This document shows positions 7,377-15,771 of a DNA stretch of 64,000 bases, piece by piece. The translations under genes were made by a program, and so were the position numbers. The stretch's first letter is position 1. The number at the start of each line of letters is the position of its first letter. The notes below the pieces were generated by a model that was given only the letters and a program-made list of their open reading frames with translations, was not told the DNA's origin and searched no databases. The DNA is from Flavobacteriaceae bacterium UBA1682 (GTDB taxonomy: Bacteria > Bacteroidota > Bacteroidia > Flavobacteriales > Flavobacteriaceae): NCBI GenBank assembly GCA_002320285.1, contig DCKE01000027.1:69686-133685 (forward strand), given 5' to 3'.

Positions 7377-9773
7377 ATGAAGAATCAGTATTATCTCACG
7401 ACCCTAATAATTTTCTTTCTTGTAGTTTTTAGCTCTAGCTTGCACGCACAACCATTTTATTTTAGCGGGCAGGTTGTTGATGGTCAAAATCAAGAACCCT
7501 TAGCATTTGCTACCATTGTTTTTAATCAAAATCAACAGTGGGCTGTCATGACTGATATAGACGGGAATTTTACTTATTACGCATCTCAAGCAATTACAAC
7601 AGTTAGCAGTAGTTTTATTGGCTACACCACTGTGACGGCCACCGTGACTACCACCCAAAAAAATATTCGGATAGAGATGCAACCGAGTACTGAAAAATTG
7701 CAAGAGTTAGTAATTCCATTGTCTGAGAATCCCGCTTTTAGAATTATGAAAAAGGTCTTGGAGAATAAGGCGAAAAATAATCCTGAAAATATCCCTGCCT
7801 TCGAGTATACCTCCTATAATAAGATGGTCATGGATATCAAGGGTCAAAATTCGGAGGATACTATTAAACTAAAAGAATTGTTTAAAGGAGCCAATCTGTT
7901 TTTAATGGAATCCGTGACCGAACGCAAATTTTTGGCGCCAGATTGGAATGAAGAAGTCGTTAAAGCTACTCGGGTGTCGGGGCTTAAAAATCCGACATTT
8001 GCCGCCTTGGCTACGGATTTACAACCTTTTTCTTTTTACCACGACAATATTAAATTATTCGACCTCTACTATCTTAATCCGATAACCAAAGGCAGTCTTT
8101 CCAAATACAAGTTTGTTCTGGAGGATAGCTGGAGTCAAGGTTCGGATACCATACATTTGATTTCGTATAAACCCTTGGCTAATAAAAATTTTGAAGGGCT
8201 ACAAGGAGTACTGTATATCAATACCAATACCTATGCAATCCAAAATGTGATCGCGACACCTTTTGAAAAGGCGAAGATGGATATTAAAATTCAACAGCAA
8301 TATGTGTTTTTGGATAATAAATATTGGTTTCCACAACAGTTGAACTATACGGTAACCATGTTGGCTTCACCTTCAGTAACCCAGAATATAGTGGTGGAAG
8401 GCAAAAGTTATATTGATGGGGTTCAATTTGACGTTCCACTACAAAAGAGAGATTTTGGAAGAATTAGTGTGCGAATGGACGAAAATGCCTCGCAGCAAGA
8501 TAGTGCTTTCTGGAGTAGATATAGAATATCATCACTCAATCCAGCAGAAATGCAAACCTATAAGTTACTTGATAGTATTGGTCATAAGTATAAGTTTGAT
8601 CAGGTGCTTCATGGTTTAGATAAATTTTCAACGGGAAAAATAGGCTTTAAATACTTTGATTTAGATATTACAAAGATGTTGATTTATAACGAATTTGAAG
8701 GTTTTAGATTGGGAGTGGGGGCTTATACCAATGAAAATGTTTTTAAAAAGTTGGTTTTAGGAGGTTTTGTAGGATATGGACTAGATGATTACCGATGGAA
8801 ATATGGTTTTGAGGGGCTGTATAAAGTTTCGGCTATGGACGATTTCACTATAGGTGCAAAATATCAAAACAATCTCGTTGAGGTTGGAAATCACCGTTTC
8901 GAATATTCCGATAGACTATTTGGGGGTTGGAGGGGAATCTTGGCATATCGCATGGATAAAATAGAAGAAAGTAGTGTGACGGCGAATTTCAGAATGTTAT
9001 TGTATGGCCGATGGAGGGTGTCGCTGAGTAATTCTAAAATTACACCTTTATATGATTTTGATCAACTAGCAGCTTCCTTTAGTCCGTATACCAATACACA
9101 GTTTTCAGTCAATTTTCGATATGCCTATAAAGAGAAACTAGTCAATACGGGTAAACGAAATGTAAGTATGGGTACGCCGTATCCTGTTGTTCACTTGTCT
9201 TATTACAGAGGCCTCGACGGTTTGTTGGACGGAAGTTTAAACTATAATAAATTTGAAGCAGCTGTAGAGCAGTCTTTCTTTGTTAAAAACTTAGGAAAAA
9301 GCACTTATAGACTAGAAGGGGGATATATAGATTCGCCTTTGCCTTATGGCTTGTTGTTTACCGGGGAGGGCAGTTACGACAAGAATTTGCCTTATCTGAT
9401 CACAAATACTTTTCAAACCATGCGTCCCTACGAATTTTTATCCGATACCTATGTCAGTGTATTTACCTCCCATGAATTTGGGTCACTACTTTTTAAAAGC
9501 GGAAAATTTCAGCCTCAAATTGCGATACATAATAACCTGAGTTGGGGAAATCTAACCAGGAGCGCATCCTATTCCATGATGCCCTACCGTCAAAAAGACC
9601 AAGTATTTATCGAAACAGGATTGCAATTGGGTAATTTGATTTCGATGAATTACTTAAATATAGGGTCTTTAGGGTTAGGAATCGGAGTATTTTATCGATA
9701 CGGTCCTACGGCTTATCCGGGCTTAAACGATAATGTGGCTTTAAAATTAGCTTTTAATTTTAGTGTGAAATAA
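7377..9773 (+). CDS. DUF5686 / carboxypeptidase-regulatory-like outer-membrane protein
   Basis: A 798-residue exported protein. A signal peptide (residues 1-24, ending LHAQ) is followed by a CarboxypepD_reg-like domain at about 28-105 (FSGQVVDGQNQEPLAFATIVF...DIDGNF). The rest matches the DUF5686 architecture of Bacteroidota, with many aromatic, amphipathic beta strands consistent with an outer-membrane barrel, ending in ...LKLAFNFSVK with a C-terminal aromatic-containing strand. Function is unknown; relatives resemble TonB-receptor or BamA-like barrels without the plug. It probably shares a transcript with the upstream polyprenyl synthetase. Confidence 0.83.
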   Translation: MKNQYYLTTLIIFFLVVFSSSLHAQPFYFSGQVVDGQNQEPLAFATIVFNQNQQWAVMTDIDGNFTYYASQAITTVSSSFIGYTTVTATVTTTQKNIRIEMQPSTEKLQELVIPLSENPAFRIMKKVLENKAKNNPENIPAFEYTSYNKMVMDIKGQNSEDTIKLKELFKGANLFLMESVTERKFLAPDWNEEVVKATRVSGLKNPTFAALATDLQPFSFYHDNIKLFDLYYLNPITKGSLSKYKFVLEDSWSQGSDTIHLISYKPLANKNFEGLQGVLYINTNTYAIQNVIATPFEKAKMDIKIQQQYVFLDNKYWFPQQLNYTVTMLASPSVTQNIVVEGKSYIDGVQFDVPLQKRDFGRISVRMDENASQQDSAFWSRYRISSLNPAEMQTYKLLDSIGHKYKFDQVLHGLDKFSTGKIGFKYFDLDITKMLIYNEFEGFRLGVGAYTNENVFKKLVLGGFVGYGLDDYRWKYGFEGLYKVSAMDDFTIGAKYQNNLVEVGNHRFEYSDRLFGGWRGILAYRMDKIEESSVTANFRMLLYGRWRVSLSNSKITPLYDFDQLAASFSPYTNTQFSVNFRYAYKEKLVNTGKRNVSMGTPYPVVHLSYYRGLDGLLDGSLNYNKFEAAVEQSFFVKNLGKSTYRLEGGYIDSPLPYGLLFTGEGSYDKNLPYLITNTFQTMRPYEFLSDTYVSVFTSHEFGSLLFKSGKFQPQIAIHNNLSWGNLTRSASYSMMPYRQKDQVFIETGLQLGNLISMNYLNIGSLGLGIGVFYRYGPTAYPGLNDNVALKLAFNFSVK

Positions 9774-9849
9774 TATTTGAAAAAGAAACAAATCTCGATA
9801 CAACCTTTTTGCATAGTGCTACGTCTATATAATAGAAGCTAAATATATT

Positions 9850-10422
9850 GTGAAAGTAATACCGTTAGTAAATAATCCCCTGGAATTGATTGCACTCCTG
9901 AAGAATCAAGAACGCAAGGCGCAAAGCGACGTATATCAGCTTTATGCGCCCAAGATGCTCAGTGTATGTCGTCGATATATTCGTGACACTCATAAGGCGG
10001 AACATGTTATGGTAGGAGCTTTTGTTAAGGTTTTTCAACAGATATCCAGTTTTGAGAATAAAGGGAGTTTTGAAGGTTGGATTCGGCGTATTATGGTCAA
10101 CGAGTCTCTGTCTTTTTTGAGAAGTGAAAAAGCAGTGTTTTTTATAGATGACCTGCCTTATTTAGAAGTTCATAGTGAAGAAGAACGGTATGATACCGAT
10201 TTTACTCTCGAAGAAATGGAAGGTTTTATTGATCAATTACCAATAGGTGTGCGTACGGTTTTTAATCTCTTTGTTATTGAAGGGCATAAACATGCAGAGA
10301 TTGCGAAGATGCTCGGAATTCAAGAGGGAACTTCAAAATCGCAATTGGCACATGCTCGAAAAATATTACAAAAGCAATTGTTGACTAAAAATAAGGGAAC
10401 ATGGAGAAATGGAGTAAAATAG
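9850..10422 (+). CDS. ECF-type RNA polymerase sigma factor
   Basis: A 190-residue sigma-70 family protein with only regions 2 and 4. Region 2 spans about 20-90 (VYQLYAPKMLSVCRRYI...SFEGWIRRIMVNESLSFLR). Region 4 spans about 125-180 (FIDQLPIGVRTVFNLFVIEGHKHAEIAKMLGIQEGTSKSQLAHARKIL). The start is GTG at 9850; no ATG lies nearby in frame. Its stop overlaps the following gene by 22 bp, which encodes a membrane protein with the layout of an anti-sigma factor. This suggests an envelope-responsive sigma/anti-sigma pair. No TAnnTTTG element is evident upstream. Confidence 0.9.
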   Translation: MKVIPLVNNPLELIALLKNQERKAQSDVYQLYAPKMLSVCRRYIRDTHKAEHVMVGAFVKVFQQISSFENKGSFEGWIRRIMVNESLSFLRSEKAVFFIDDLPYLEVHSEEERYDTDFTLEEMEGFIDQLPIGVRTVFNLFVIEGHKHAEIAKMLGIQEGTSKSQLAHARKILQKQLLTKNKGTWRNGVK

Positions 10423-11072
10423 AAAAAAGCATTAAAGAGAAGTTTGATAATCATCTTGTGGAGCCGCCTGCGGATCTTTGGAAGAGTATTGAGGATAAAT
10501 TAAATGAGTCGGAGCATAAGAACAGCAAAAAAGGCAGGTCTTCCTGGTTGATGAAGGTGGCAAGTGTGCTGCTGTTATTAGGCGGTACTTATTTCTTTTT
10601 GTTTCCTACTACTGATCGAAGTGCTGAAGTTGAGTTAGAGCAGTTGCCAGTTAGTCCACAAGAGCAAACGGTTCACCAAAGCCGCATCGAGAAAAAAGAA
10701 AGTTTTACAACTGTAACGAAAACAAAAATTCCTGAGAAATCTGTGGTAGTCATCAAACCTGTTATAGAAAAAACGCAAAGTATTGCTGCGTCAAATATTG
10801 AAAAACGAACAGAAGATAATTTAGATGAATTGCTGGGAAAGAAAGTGACAGAAAAACTATATGACTTAGATCAAGTAGCGCTATCTATACTCGATAACAC
10901 CAATACGAAGAGTTTTAGTATTGATCCCAAGACTTTGCTTAATGAAGTTGAGGGGGAATTAAAACTCGAGTATAGAGCAACGGTCTTTGATCAAATAAAG
11001 CGAAACCTAAAGGAGGCACGAACGAATTTTGCCAATAGAAATTATGAAAAAACAACATCGTATGAGAATTAA
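10401..11072 (+). CDS. Single-pass membrane protein, probable anti-sigma factor
   Basis: A 223-residue protein with no confident family match. Seen: a cytosolic N-terminus of about 48 residues (MEKWSKIEKSIKEKFDNHLVEPPADLWKSI...), one membrane helix at about 50-67 (MKVASVLLLLGGTYFFLF), then a 155-residue charged extracytoplasmic part. The start overlaps the sigma factor by 22 bp, implying translational coupling. The overlap with an ECF sigma gene and the short N-terminal cytoplasmic domain suggest an anti-sigma factor. That role is inferred from context; no zinc-binding anti-sigma motif (HxxxCxxC) is present. Confidence 0.7.
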   Translation: MEKWSKIEKSIKEKFDNHLVEPPADLWKSIEDKLNESEHKNSKKGRSSWLMKVASVLLLLGGTYFFLFPTTDRSAEVELEQLPVSPQEQTVHQSRIEKKESFTTVTKTKIPEKSVVVIKPVIEKTQSIAASNIEKRTEDNLDELLGKKVTEKLYDLDQVALSILDNTNTKSFSIDPKTLLNEVEGELKLEYRATVFDQIKRNLKEARTNFANRNYEKTTSYEN

Positions 11073-11084
11073 AAAATGGATATT

Positions 11085-12155
11085 ATGAAAAACAAAAACT
11101 TTTATTTGATGCTTGTTGGTTGTTTGTTTTTTACAACCGTGCAGGGGCAAGAAGAAAAATTTGAATTACAAGTTCAGCAAGTGTCTCAGAATATTGAAGT
11201 AATTACTCGAGAGGAAAAGGCTGCTTTAAAAGAAAAGATCGATCGGATTAATGATCAGCTGTCAGCTAATCGCATGTCGTACGAGGAAGCTGAAGAGGCT
11301 AAAGCTAAGATAGCAGCCGAGCATGCAAAGAATATCGAAGACAGAATTAATCTGGAGAAAAGAGTACTCGAACAATTAGTTAAGGAAAAAGTAAGCTTAG
11401 GTTTGTCGCAGACGGACTCAAGTATTTTTAGAGATACCTTGTCAAATGAAGGAGAGGGGGTTATTCGCGCTAGGTGTGGATGGGGAATAAATACAAATAT
11501 GCCAAGACCGTGGAAGCGGACGACTACTCAGCTGGTTTTTGCTATGGGACTTAATAATTTAGTCACTGATGGGGCAGTAGCTCATTCGGATTTCAGGTAT
11601 TTGGGTTCACATTTTTACGAAATAGGATGGACGTATAACAGCAGATTATTTAAAGATGATAATTTGATGCATTTAAAATATGGGATATCGATGATGTATA
11701 ATAATCTGAGACCAACGGATAATCGTTATTTTATAAAAGAAGGAAAAGAAACTCATTTGGAAATTTATGACAAAAACCTTAAGGAGTCGCGATTGAGAAG
11801 TTTGAATTTGGTCATACCGGTTCATTTGGAGTTTGATTTTTCGCCTACGGTGTTAAGTGCAGATGGTGTTAGGAAAATAGTTCGCAACAAAAAGGGTTTT
11901 CACGTGGGAATAGGGGGGTATGCTGGTTTTAATATAAAAACCAAACAGATTTTAAAATATAATGAAGATGGAGAAAAATACAAGATAAAGAACAAAAATG
12001 ATTTTCGTACCAACGATTTTGTGTATGGTGCTAGTGCCTATGTAGGATATCGTGCTTTTAGTTTGTATTCTAAGTACGATATCAGTCCACTTTTTAAATC
12101 AAATAACATCGACCAAAACAATATTTCGTTGGGTATCCGCGCCGATTTTAATTGA
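11085..12155 (+). CDS. Exported coiled-coil plus outer-membrane beta-barrel-like protein
   Basis: A protein of about 356 residues. From the ATG at 11085 the product begins with a signal peptide (MKNKNFYLMLVGCLFFTTVQGQ). An ATG at 11076 adds three residues and is an alternative. Residues about 25-100 are highly charged and heptad-like (EEKAALKEKIDRINDQL...AEEAKAKIAAE). The rest is rich in alternating aromatic strands ending SLGIRADFN, typical of a small outer-membrane barrel. It follows the putative anti-sigma gene by 12 bp and is the likely third member of that unit, perhaps its regulated output. Not a recognised family by eye. Confidence 0.72.
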   Translation: MKNKNFYLMLVGCLFFTTVQGQEEKFELQVQQVSQNIEVITREEKAALKEKIDRINDQLSANRMSYEEAEEAKAKIAAEHAKNIEDRINLEKRVLEQLVKEKVSLGLSQTDSSIFRDTLSNEGEGVIRARCGWGINTNMPRPWKRTTTQLVFAMGLNNLVTDGAVAHSDFRYLGSHFYEIGWTYNSRLFKDDNLMHLKYGISMMYNNLRPTDNRYFIKEGKETHLEIYDKNLKESRLRSLNLVIPVHLEFDFSPTVLSADGVRKIVRNKKGFHVGIGGYAGFNIKTKQILKYNEDGEKYKIKNKNDFRTNDFVYGASAYVGYRAFSLYSKYDISPLFKSNNIDQNNISLGIRADFN

Positions 12156-12185
12156 TTGTATTTTTAGTATAAAAAGACATAGTAT

Positions 12186-12211
12186 AAAAAGACAGCTGCT
12201 GCTGTCTTTTT
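12186..12211 (+). terminator. Terminator after the ECF sigma unit
   Basis: Perfect 11-bp stem (12186-12196 / 12201-12211) with TGCT loop and T-rich end. A 14-nt direct repeat (AGTATAAAAAGACA) precedes and overlaps its 5' arm. Confidence 0.8.
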
Positions 12212-12229
12212 ACTTTTGTATTAACCTCG

Positions 12230-12237
12230 TATCTTTG
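12230..12237 (+). promoter_or_regulatory. TAnnTTTG promoter element for dnaG
   Basis: TATCTTTG, exact consensus, 23 nt before the dnaG ATG and just after the preceding terminator. Confidence 0.65.
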
Positions 12238-12260
12238 TCTACATTAAAAAAGAAACTAAG

Positions 12261-14234
12261 ATGATTTCAAAAAGCACTATTGATACCGTTTTTGATGTTG
12301 CTCGCGTAGAGGAAGTGATTGGCGATTTTGTAAGTTTAAAAAAATCAGGAACGAATTATAAGGGACTGAGTCCTTTTGTCAGTGAGAAAACGCCATCGTT
12401 TATGGTGTCTCCTGTCAAACAGATCTGGAAGGATTTTAGCTCGGGTAAGGGCGGGAATGCAGTAGCTTTTTTAATGGAACACGAGCATTTTAGTTATCCA
12501 GAAGCCATTCGCTATTTGGCGCGGAAGTACAATATTGAAATTGAGGAAACCCAACAAACCGACGATGAAAAGGAACAACTGAATGAGAAGGAGAGTATGT
12601 TTTTGGTTTCTGAATATGCCAAAAAGTATTTCCATCAGACTTTAACAGAATCCGAAGAAGGTAAAGCTATAGGTCTTAGTTATTTTAAGGAAAGAGGATT
12701 TACTACAGATACGATTGAGCGATTCAATTTGGGATATTCTCCGGATGCTTGGGATGCCTTTACCAACGATGCTTTAGCGAAAGGATATCAACTTGAATAC
12801 TTAGATAAAACCGGGCTAACCATAGTTAAGGATGATAAGAAATTTGACCGTTTTAAAGGACGTGTAATGTTTCCTATTCAAAGTATGTCTGGGCGGGTGT
12901 TGGGATTTGGCGGAAGGATATTGACCAACGACAAAAAAGCCGCAAAATACCTCAATTCACCAGAGAGTGATATTTACCATAAAAGTAAAGTGTTGTATGG
13001 AATTTTTCATGCCAAGCAGGAAATTGCCAAACAAGACAATTGTTTTTTAGTAGAGGGATATACAGATGTTATTCAGATGTATCAGTCGGGTATTCACAAT
13101 GTGGTGTCTTCTTCAGGTACCGCATTGACAGCCGATCAAATTCGGTTGATTAATCGTTTGACCAAAAATATTACCGTATTATTCGATGGGGATGCGGCAG
13201 GGCTTCGGGCTTCAATTCGCGGGATAGATTTAATTCTTGAGGCGGGGATGAATGTTCGCGTCTGTTCTTTTCCGCAAGGGGAGGATCCCGATAGTTTTGC
13301 AAGGAAAAATTCCTTAGACGAATTGCAAAGGTATTTTGAGCAAAATGCCAAGGATTTTATTCGATTTAAAGCGTCTATGTTAATGGATGAGGCTAAAGAC
13401 GATCCGATCAAAAAGGCCGAGCTTATTCGAGATATGGTAAACAGTATTTCTAGGATACCCGATGTGATTAAGCAGGAGGTCTATGTTCAAGAATGTTCCA
13501 GAATTATGGATATTTCTGAAGAAGTATTGTTTAGTACTTTGGCGCAAATTGGGAAAAAAGAAGTAGCAGATGCGAATAAAAAATTTGTAGAAGAGAAGAA
13601 AGAACTTGAGGTTGTAAGAGATATAGAAGAAGCCACAGAGAAAGTAGATATACTGCATTTTTTAGAACGCAAAATAATTGAAATACTGTTGTTGTATGGT
13701 CAACATGAAGAAGAATTTACAGATGTATTGTTGCAGACCAATGACGACGATGAAATTGTAGAAGTAAACCACAAAGAAAAATATAAGGTATATGAACGGG
13801 TATATTTGAGTTTACAAGAGGATGAGGTGGAATTAACCAATCCTTTATTTCAAAAGATCTATACCGATATTATGGATTTTTATCACAGCAATCCAGAATG
13901 GAATTTAGAGGGGTATATCATGCGCCTGGAGCCTGATTTAGCACAAGAGGTCACTGGAATTATCATGGAGGAGGAGCGCGATGTATTGCACCGCTGGGAA
14001 GAACAAAATATTTTTGTAAAGATGAAAGATGAAAGTATTGAACAGTATGTTTCTGAGAACATCTTGACCTTGCGGTTATTTTTGGTCAATACGATCATTA
14101 ATGAATTAAAAGAATCGCTGGTAGGTGGTGGGGATATCGATTATTCAGAGACTTTGCTGATGGTTATGGATTACTCAAAATTAACACATAGCTTTTCCGA
14201 AAAACTCGGGCAGGTGACTTCGAGATACCGTTAG
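12261..14234 (+). CDS. dnaG: DNA primase DnaG lacking the zinc-ribbon ligands
   Basis: A 657-residue primase that makes RNA primers for replication with DnaB helicase. Domain order: N-terminal zinc-ribbon-like domain (about 1-100), RNA-polymerase core with TOPRIM (FLVEGYTDVIQMYQSG, later FDGDAAGLRA), and a C-terminal helicase-interaction region. In canonical DnaG the ribbon carries C-x2-H...C-x2-C inside GLCPFH and CFGC. Here those positions read Ser37, Val40, Asp58 and Ser61 (GLSPFV, KDFSSGKGG), so no ligand remains although the surrounding fold motifs (EKTPSFMVSP, GKGGNAVAFLMEHE) are intact. I recall flavobacterial primases sharing this loss but cannot check it. Its stop overlaps the convergent response regulator by 3 bases. 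Confidence 0.95.
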   Translation: MISKSTIDTVFDVARVEEVIGDFVSLKKSGTNYKGLSPFVSEKTPSFMVSPVKQIWKDFSSGKGGNAVAFLMEHEHFSYPEAIRYLARKYNIEIEETQQTDDEKEQLNEKESMFLVSEYAKKYFHQTLTESEEGKAIGLSYFKERGFTTDTIERFNLGYSPDAWDAFTNDALAKGYQLEYLDKTGLTIVKDDKKFDRFKGRVMFPIQSMSGRVLGFGGRILTNDKKAAKYLNSPESDIYHKSKVLYGIFHAKQEIAKQDNCFLVEGYTDVIQMYQSGIHNVVSSSGTALTADQIRLINRLTKNITVLFDGDAAGLRASIRGIDLILEAGMNVRVCSFPQGEDPDSFARKNSLDELQRYFEQNAKDFIRFKASMLMDEAKDDPIKKAELIRDMVNSISRIPDVIKQEVYVQECSRIMDISEEVLFSTLAQIGKKEVADANKKFVEEKKELEVVRDIEEATEKVDILHFLERKIIEILLLYGQHEEEFTDVLLQTNDDDEIVEVNHKEKYKVYERVYLSLQEDEVELTNPLFQKIYTDIMDFYHSNPEWNLEGYIMRLEPDLAQEVTGIIMEEERDVLHRWEEQNIFVKMKDESIEQYVSENILTLRLFLVNTIINELKESLVGGGDIDYSETLLMVMDYSKLTHSFSEKLGQVTSRYR

Positions 14235-14818
14235 ATGATTCCAATTAGCAAGGCTTTCTGAACGAGTTCTAGGGTATTGTTGGCTTCAAGTTTAGAAAGT
14301 AGTCGGAGTTTATAAGTACTGATTGTTTTTTCGTTGAGATCGAGTTTGGTGCCAATCTCCTTGTTTTTCATTCCCTCTGCTAACATTTTTAAAACTTCGA
14401 GCTCCCGAGTAGACAAAATTTTAACTTTGGGAGTGTAGATGTGATGGTGCTGCCCTTGATGAAGTAAAGCCTCCATGTGTGATTCGAGATATTGTAGGCT
14501 CTCATTTTTTTCTACATACAAATCCACGCCAAACTTTAATAAAACGGTTTCGAAATAGGCGGATTGTTTAGTTGTGAAAACAACGATTTTTGAACTAGGA
14601 GCTAGCTCTCGGATGGTGTGTATATCTTTTAAGTTGTGAAACTCCGCTATATTGATATCTAGTATGATGATATCGTAAGCTAAAGCGGCCAAAGCAGTTT
14701 TTAACTCTGAAAAACTCATGACTTCCTCGGTCAAGGTAAAATGCACACTCTTTTCAAAATGTGTTCGAAGCCCAAGGATACATACTGGCTGACTATCAGC
14801 TACAATTACTGTTGGCAT
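14231..14818 (-). CDS. LuxR/NarL-family response regulator
   Basis: A 195-residue two-component regulator. The receiver domain (1-120) has a probable phospho-acceptor Asp54 in IIILDINIAE, Asp8 in the acidic pocket, and a Lys in VEKNES. The C-terminal HTH domain (about 135-195, LSTRELEVLKMLAEGMKNKEIGTKL...TISTYKLRLLSKL) is of LuxR type. The acidic pocket is reduced (AD where most receivers have DD). No histidine kinase is adjacent, so it is an orphan here. The 3' end overlaps the dnaG stop in convergent orientation, so read-through would make antisense RNA to dnaG. It has its own TAnnTTTG promoter. Confidence 0.9.
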   Translation of the reverse strand: MPTVIVADSQPVCILGLRTHFEKSVHFTLTEEVMSFSELKTALAALAYDIIILDINIAEFHNLKDIHTIRELAPSSKIVVFTTKQSAYFETVLLKFGVDLYVEKNESLQYLESHMEALLHQGQHHHIYTPKVKILSTRELEVLKMLAEGMKNKEIGTKLDLNEKTISTYKLRLLSKLEANNTLELVQKALLIGII

Positions 14819-14843
14819 AACTGAATTTTTGTAAGTAATTTAT

Positions 14844-14851
14844 CAAAAATA
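14844..14851 (-). promoter_or_regulatory. TAnnTTTG promoter element for the response regulator
   Basis: CAAAAATA on the plus strand is TATTTTTG on the minus strand, 25 nt before the start codon. Confidence 0.5.
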
Positions 14852-14887
14852 CTAAAAATTAAGCAGATAATCAGCGTATTGATTGGG

Positions 14888-15697
14888 TTATTTTTTTAGG
14901 GTTTCCGGAATAATGCATACCGGAATCGGTTTTATTTTATGTTGGTTGATGCGATTTAGTCGTTGATAAATTTCAAATACCTCTTGATCTCTTCCGGTTA
15001 AGTCGTTTGAAGTTAGGCCCTGTTCCTTGTTGTACATGGCTTTTTCGAGTTCGTCGTAGTTAGCTCCTAACTGATCTTCGTCACTGCGGTCGTCGCCAAA
15101 CAGACCGTCGGTTGGTTTGGCTTGTACAATGCTAGATGGGATGTTTAAGTGAACTCCAAGTGCGCGAACTTCTGACTTTAAAAGGTCTGCAATAGGGCTT
15201 AAATCGACTCCCCCATCACCGTATTTGGTAAAAAATCCAACTCCAAAATCTTCTATCTTGTTACCTGTACCAACTACTAGAGCGTGATTTATTCCGGCGA
15301 AATAATACAGTGTGGTCATGCGCAAGCGCGCTCGGGTATTGGCAAGAGTGAGGCGTAATATTTCTGTGTTAGCGTTTTCCTGAGGTACCGCCTTTTGGAA
15401 AAGATCAAAGGTCTCCGTCAAATCAGCTAGCGCAGCGTGGGTATTTTTAAAATTATTTCCCAAAAAATTTAGTTGCTCTTGACCTCGAGATACTTGGCTC
15501 GGCGCCTGATGTATCGGCATTTCAATACATAATGTTGGCAGTCCGGTCATGGCGCATAACGTAGAAGTAACCGCAGAATCGATCCCGCCGGAAATGCCAA
15601 TCACGAATCCTTTAACACCCGCTTCTTCAGCATAGTTTTTTAACCAGAGTACAATGTGTTCAGCAACCGCCTTAGCATTAAAAATTGGAGTTTTCAT
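14888..15697 (-). CDS. nadE: NAD(+) synthase (ammonia-dependent)
   Basis: A 269-residue enzyme that amidates nicotinic acid adenine dinucleotide to NAD+ with ATP. The ATP-pyrophosphatase P-loop is SGGIDS (36-41). GTGNKIEDFGVGFFTKYGDGGVDLSPI and the KPTDGLFGDDRSDE loop are the NAD-synthase signatures. There is no glutaminase (nitrilase) domain, so ammonia is the expected nitrogen donor. I start it at the ATG at 15697 (MKTPIF); a TTG start 15 bp upstream would add five residues with no support. It is divergent from gldB. Confidence 0.94.
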   Translation of the reverse strand: MKTPIFNAKAVAEHIVLWLKNYAEEAGVKGFVIGISGGIDSAVTSTLCAMTGLPTLCIEMPIHQAPSQVSRGQEQLNFLGNNFKNTHAALADLTETFDLFQKAVPQENANTEILRLTLANTRARLRMTTLYYFAGINHALVVGTGNKIEDFGVGFFTKYGDGGVDLSPIADLLKSEVRALGVHLNIPSSIVQAKPTDGLFGDDRSDEDQLGANYDELEKAMYNKEQGLTSNDLTGRDQEVFEIYQRLNRINQHKIKPIPVCIIPETLKK

Positions 15698-15729
15698 GTG
15701 GAAAGAGATCAATAATTAAGATTCTATGT

Positions 15730-15737
15730 TATATTTG
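15730..15737 (+). promoter_or_regulatory. TAnnTTTG promoter element for gldB-gldC
   Basis: TATATTTG, exact consensus, 34 nt before the gldB start, in the nadE-gldB divergent gap. Confidence 0.6.
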
Positions 15738-15771
15738 TATATAAATACTAAAAAGTAATTTCACCAAGAAT

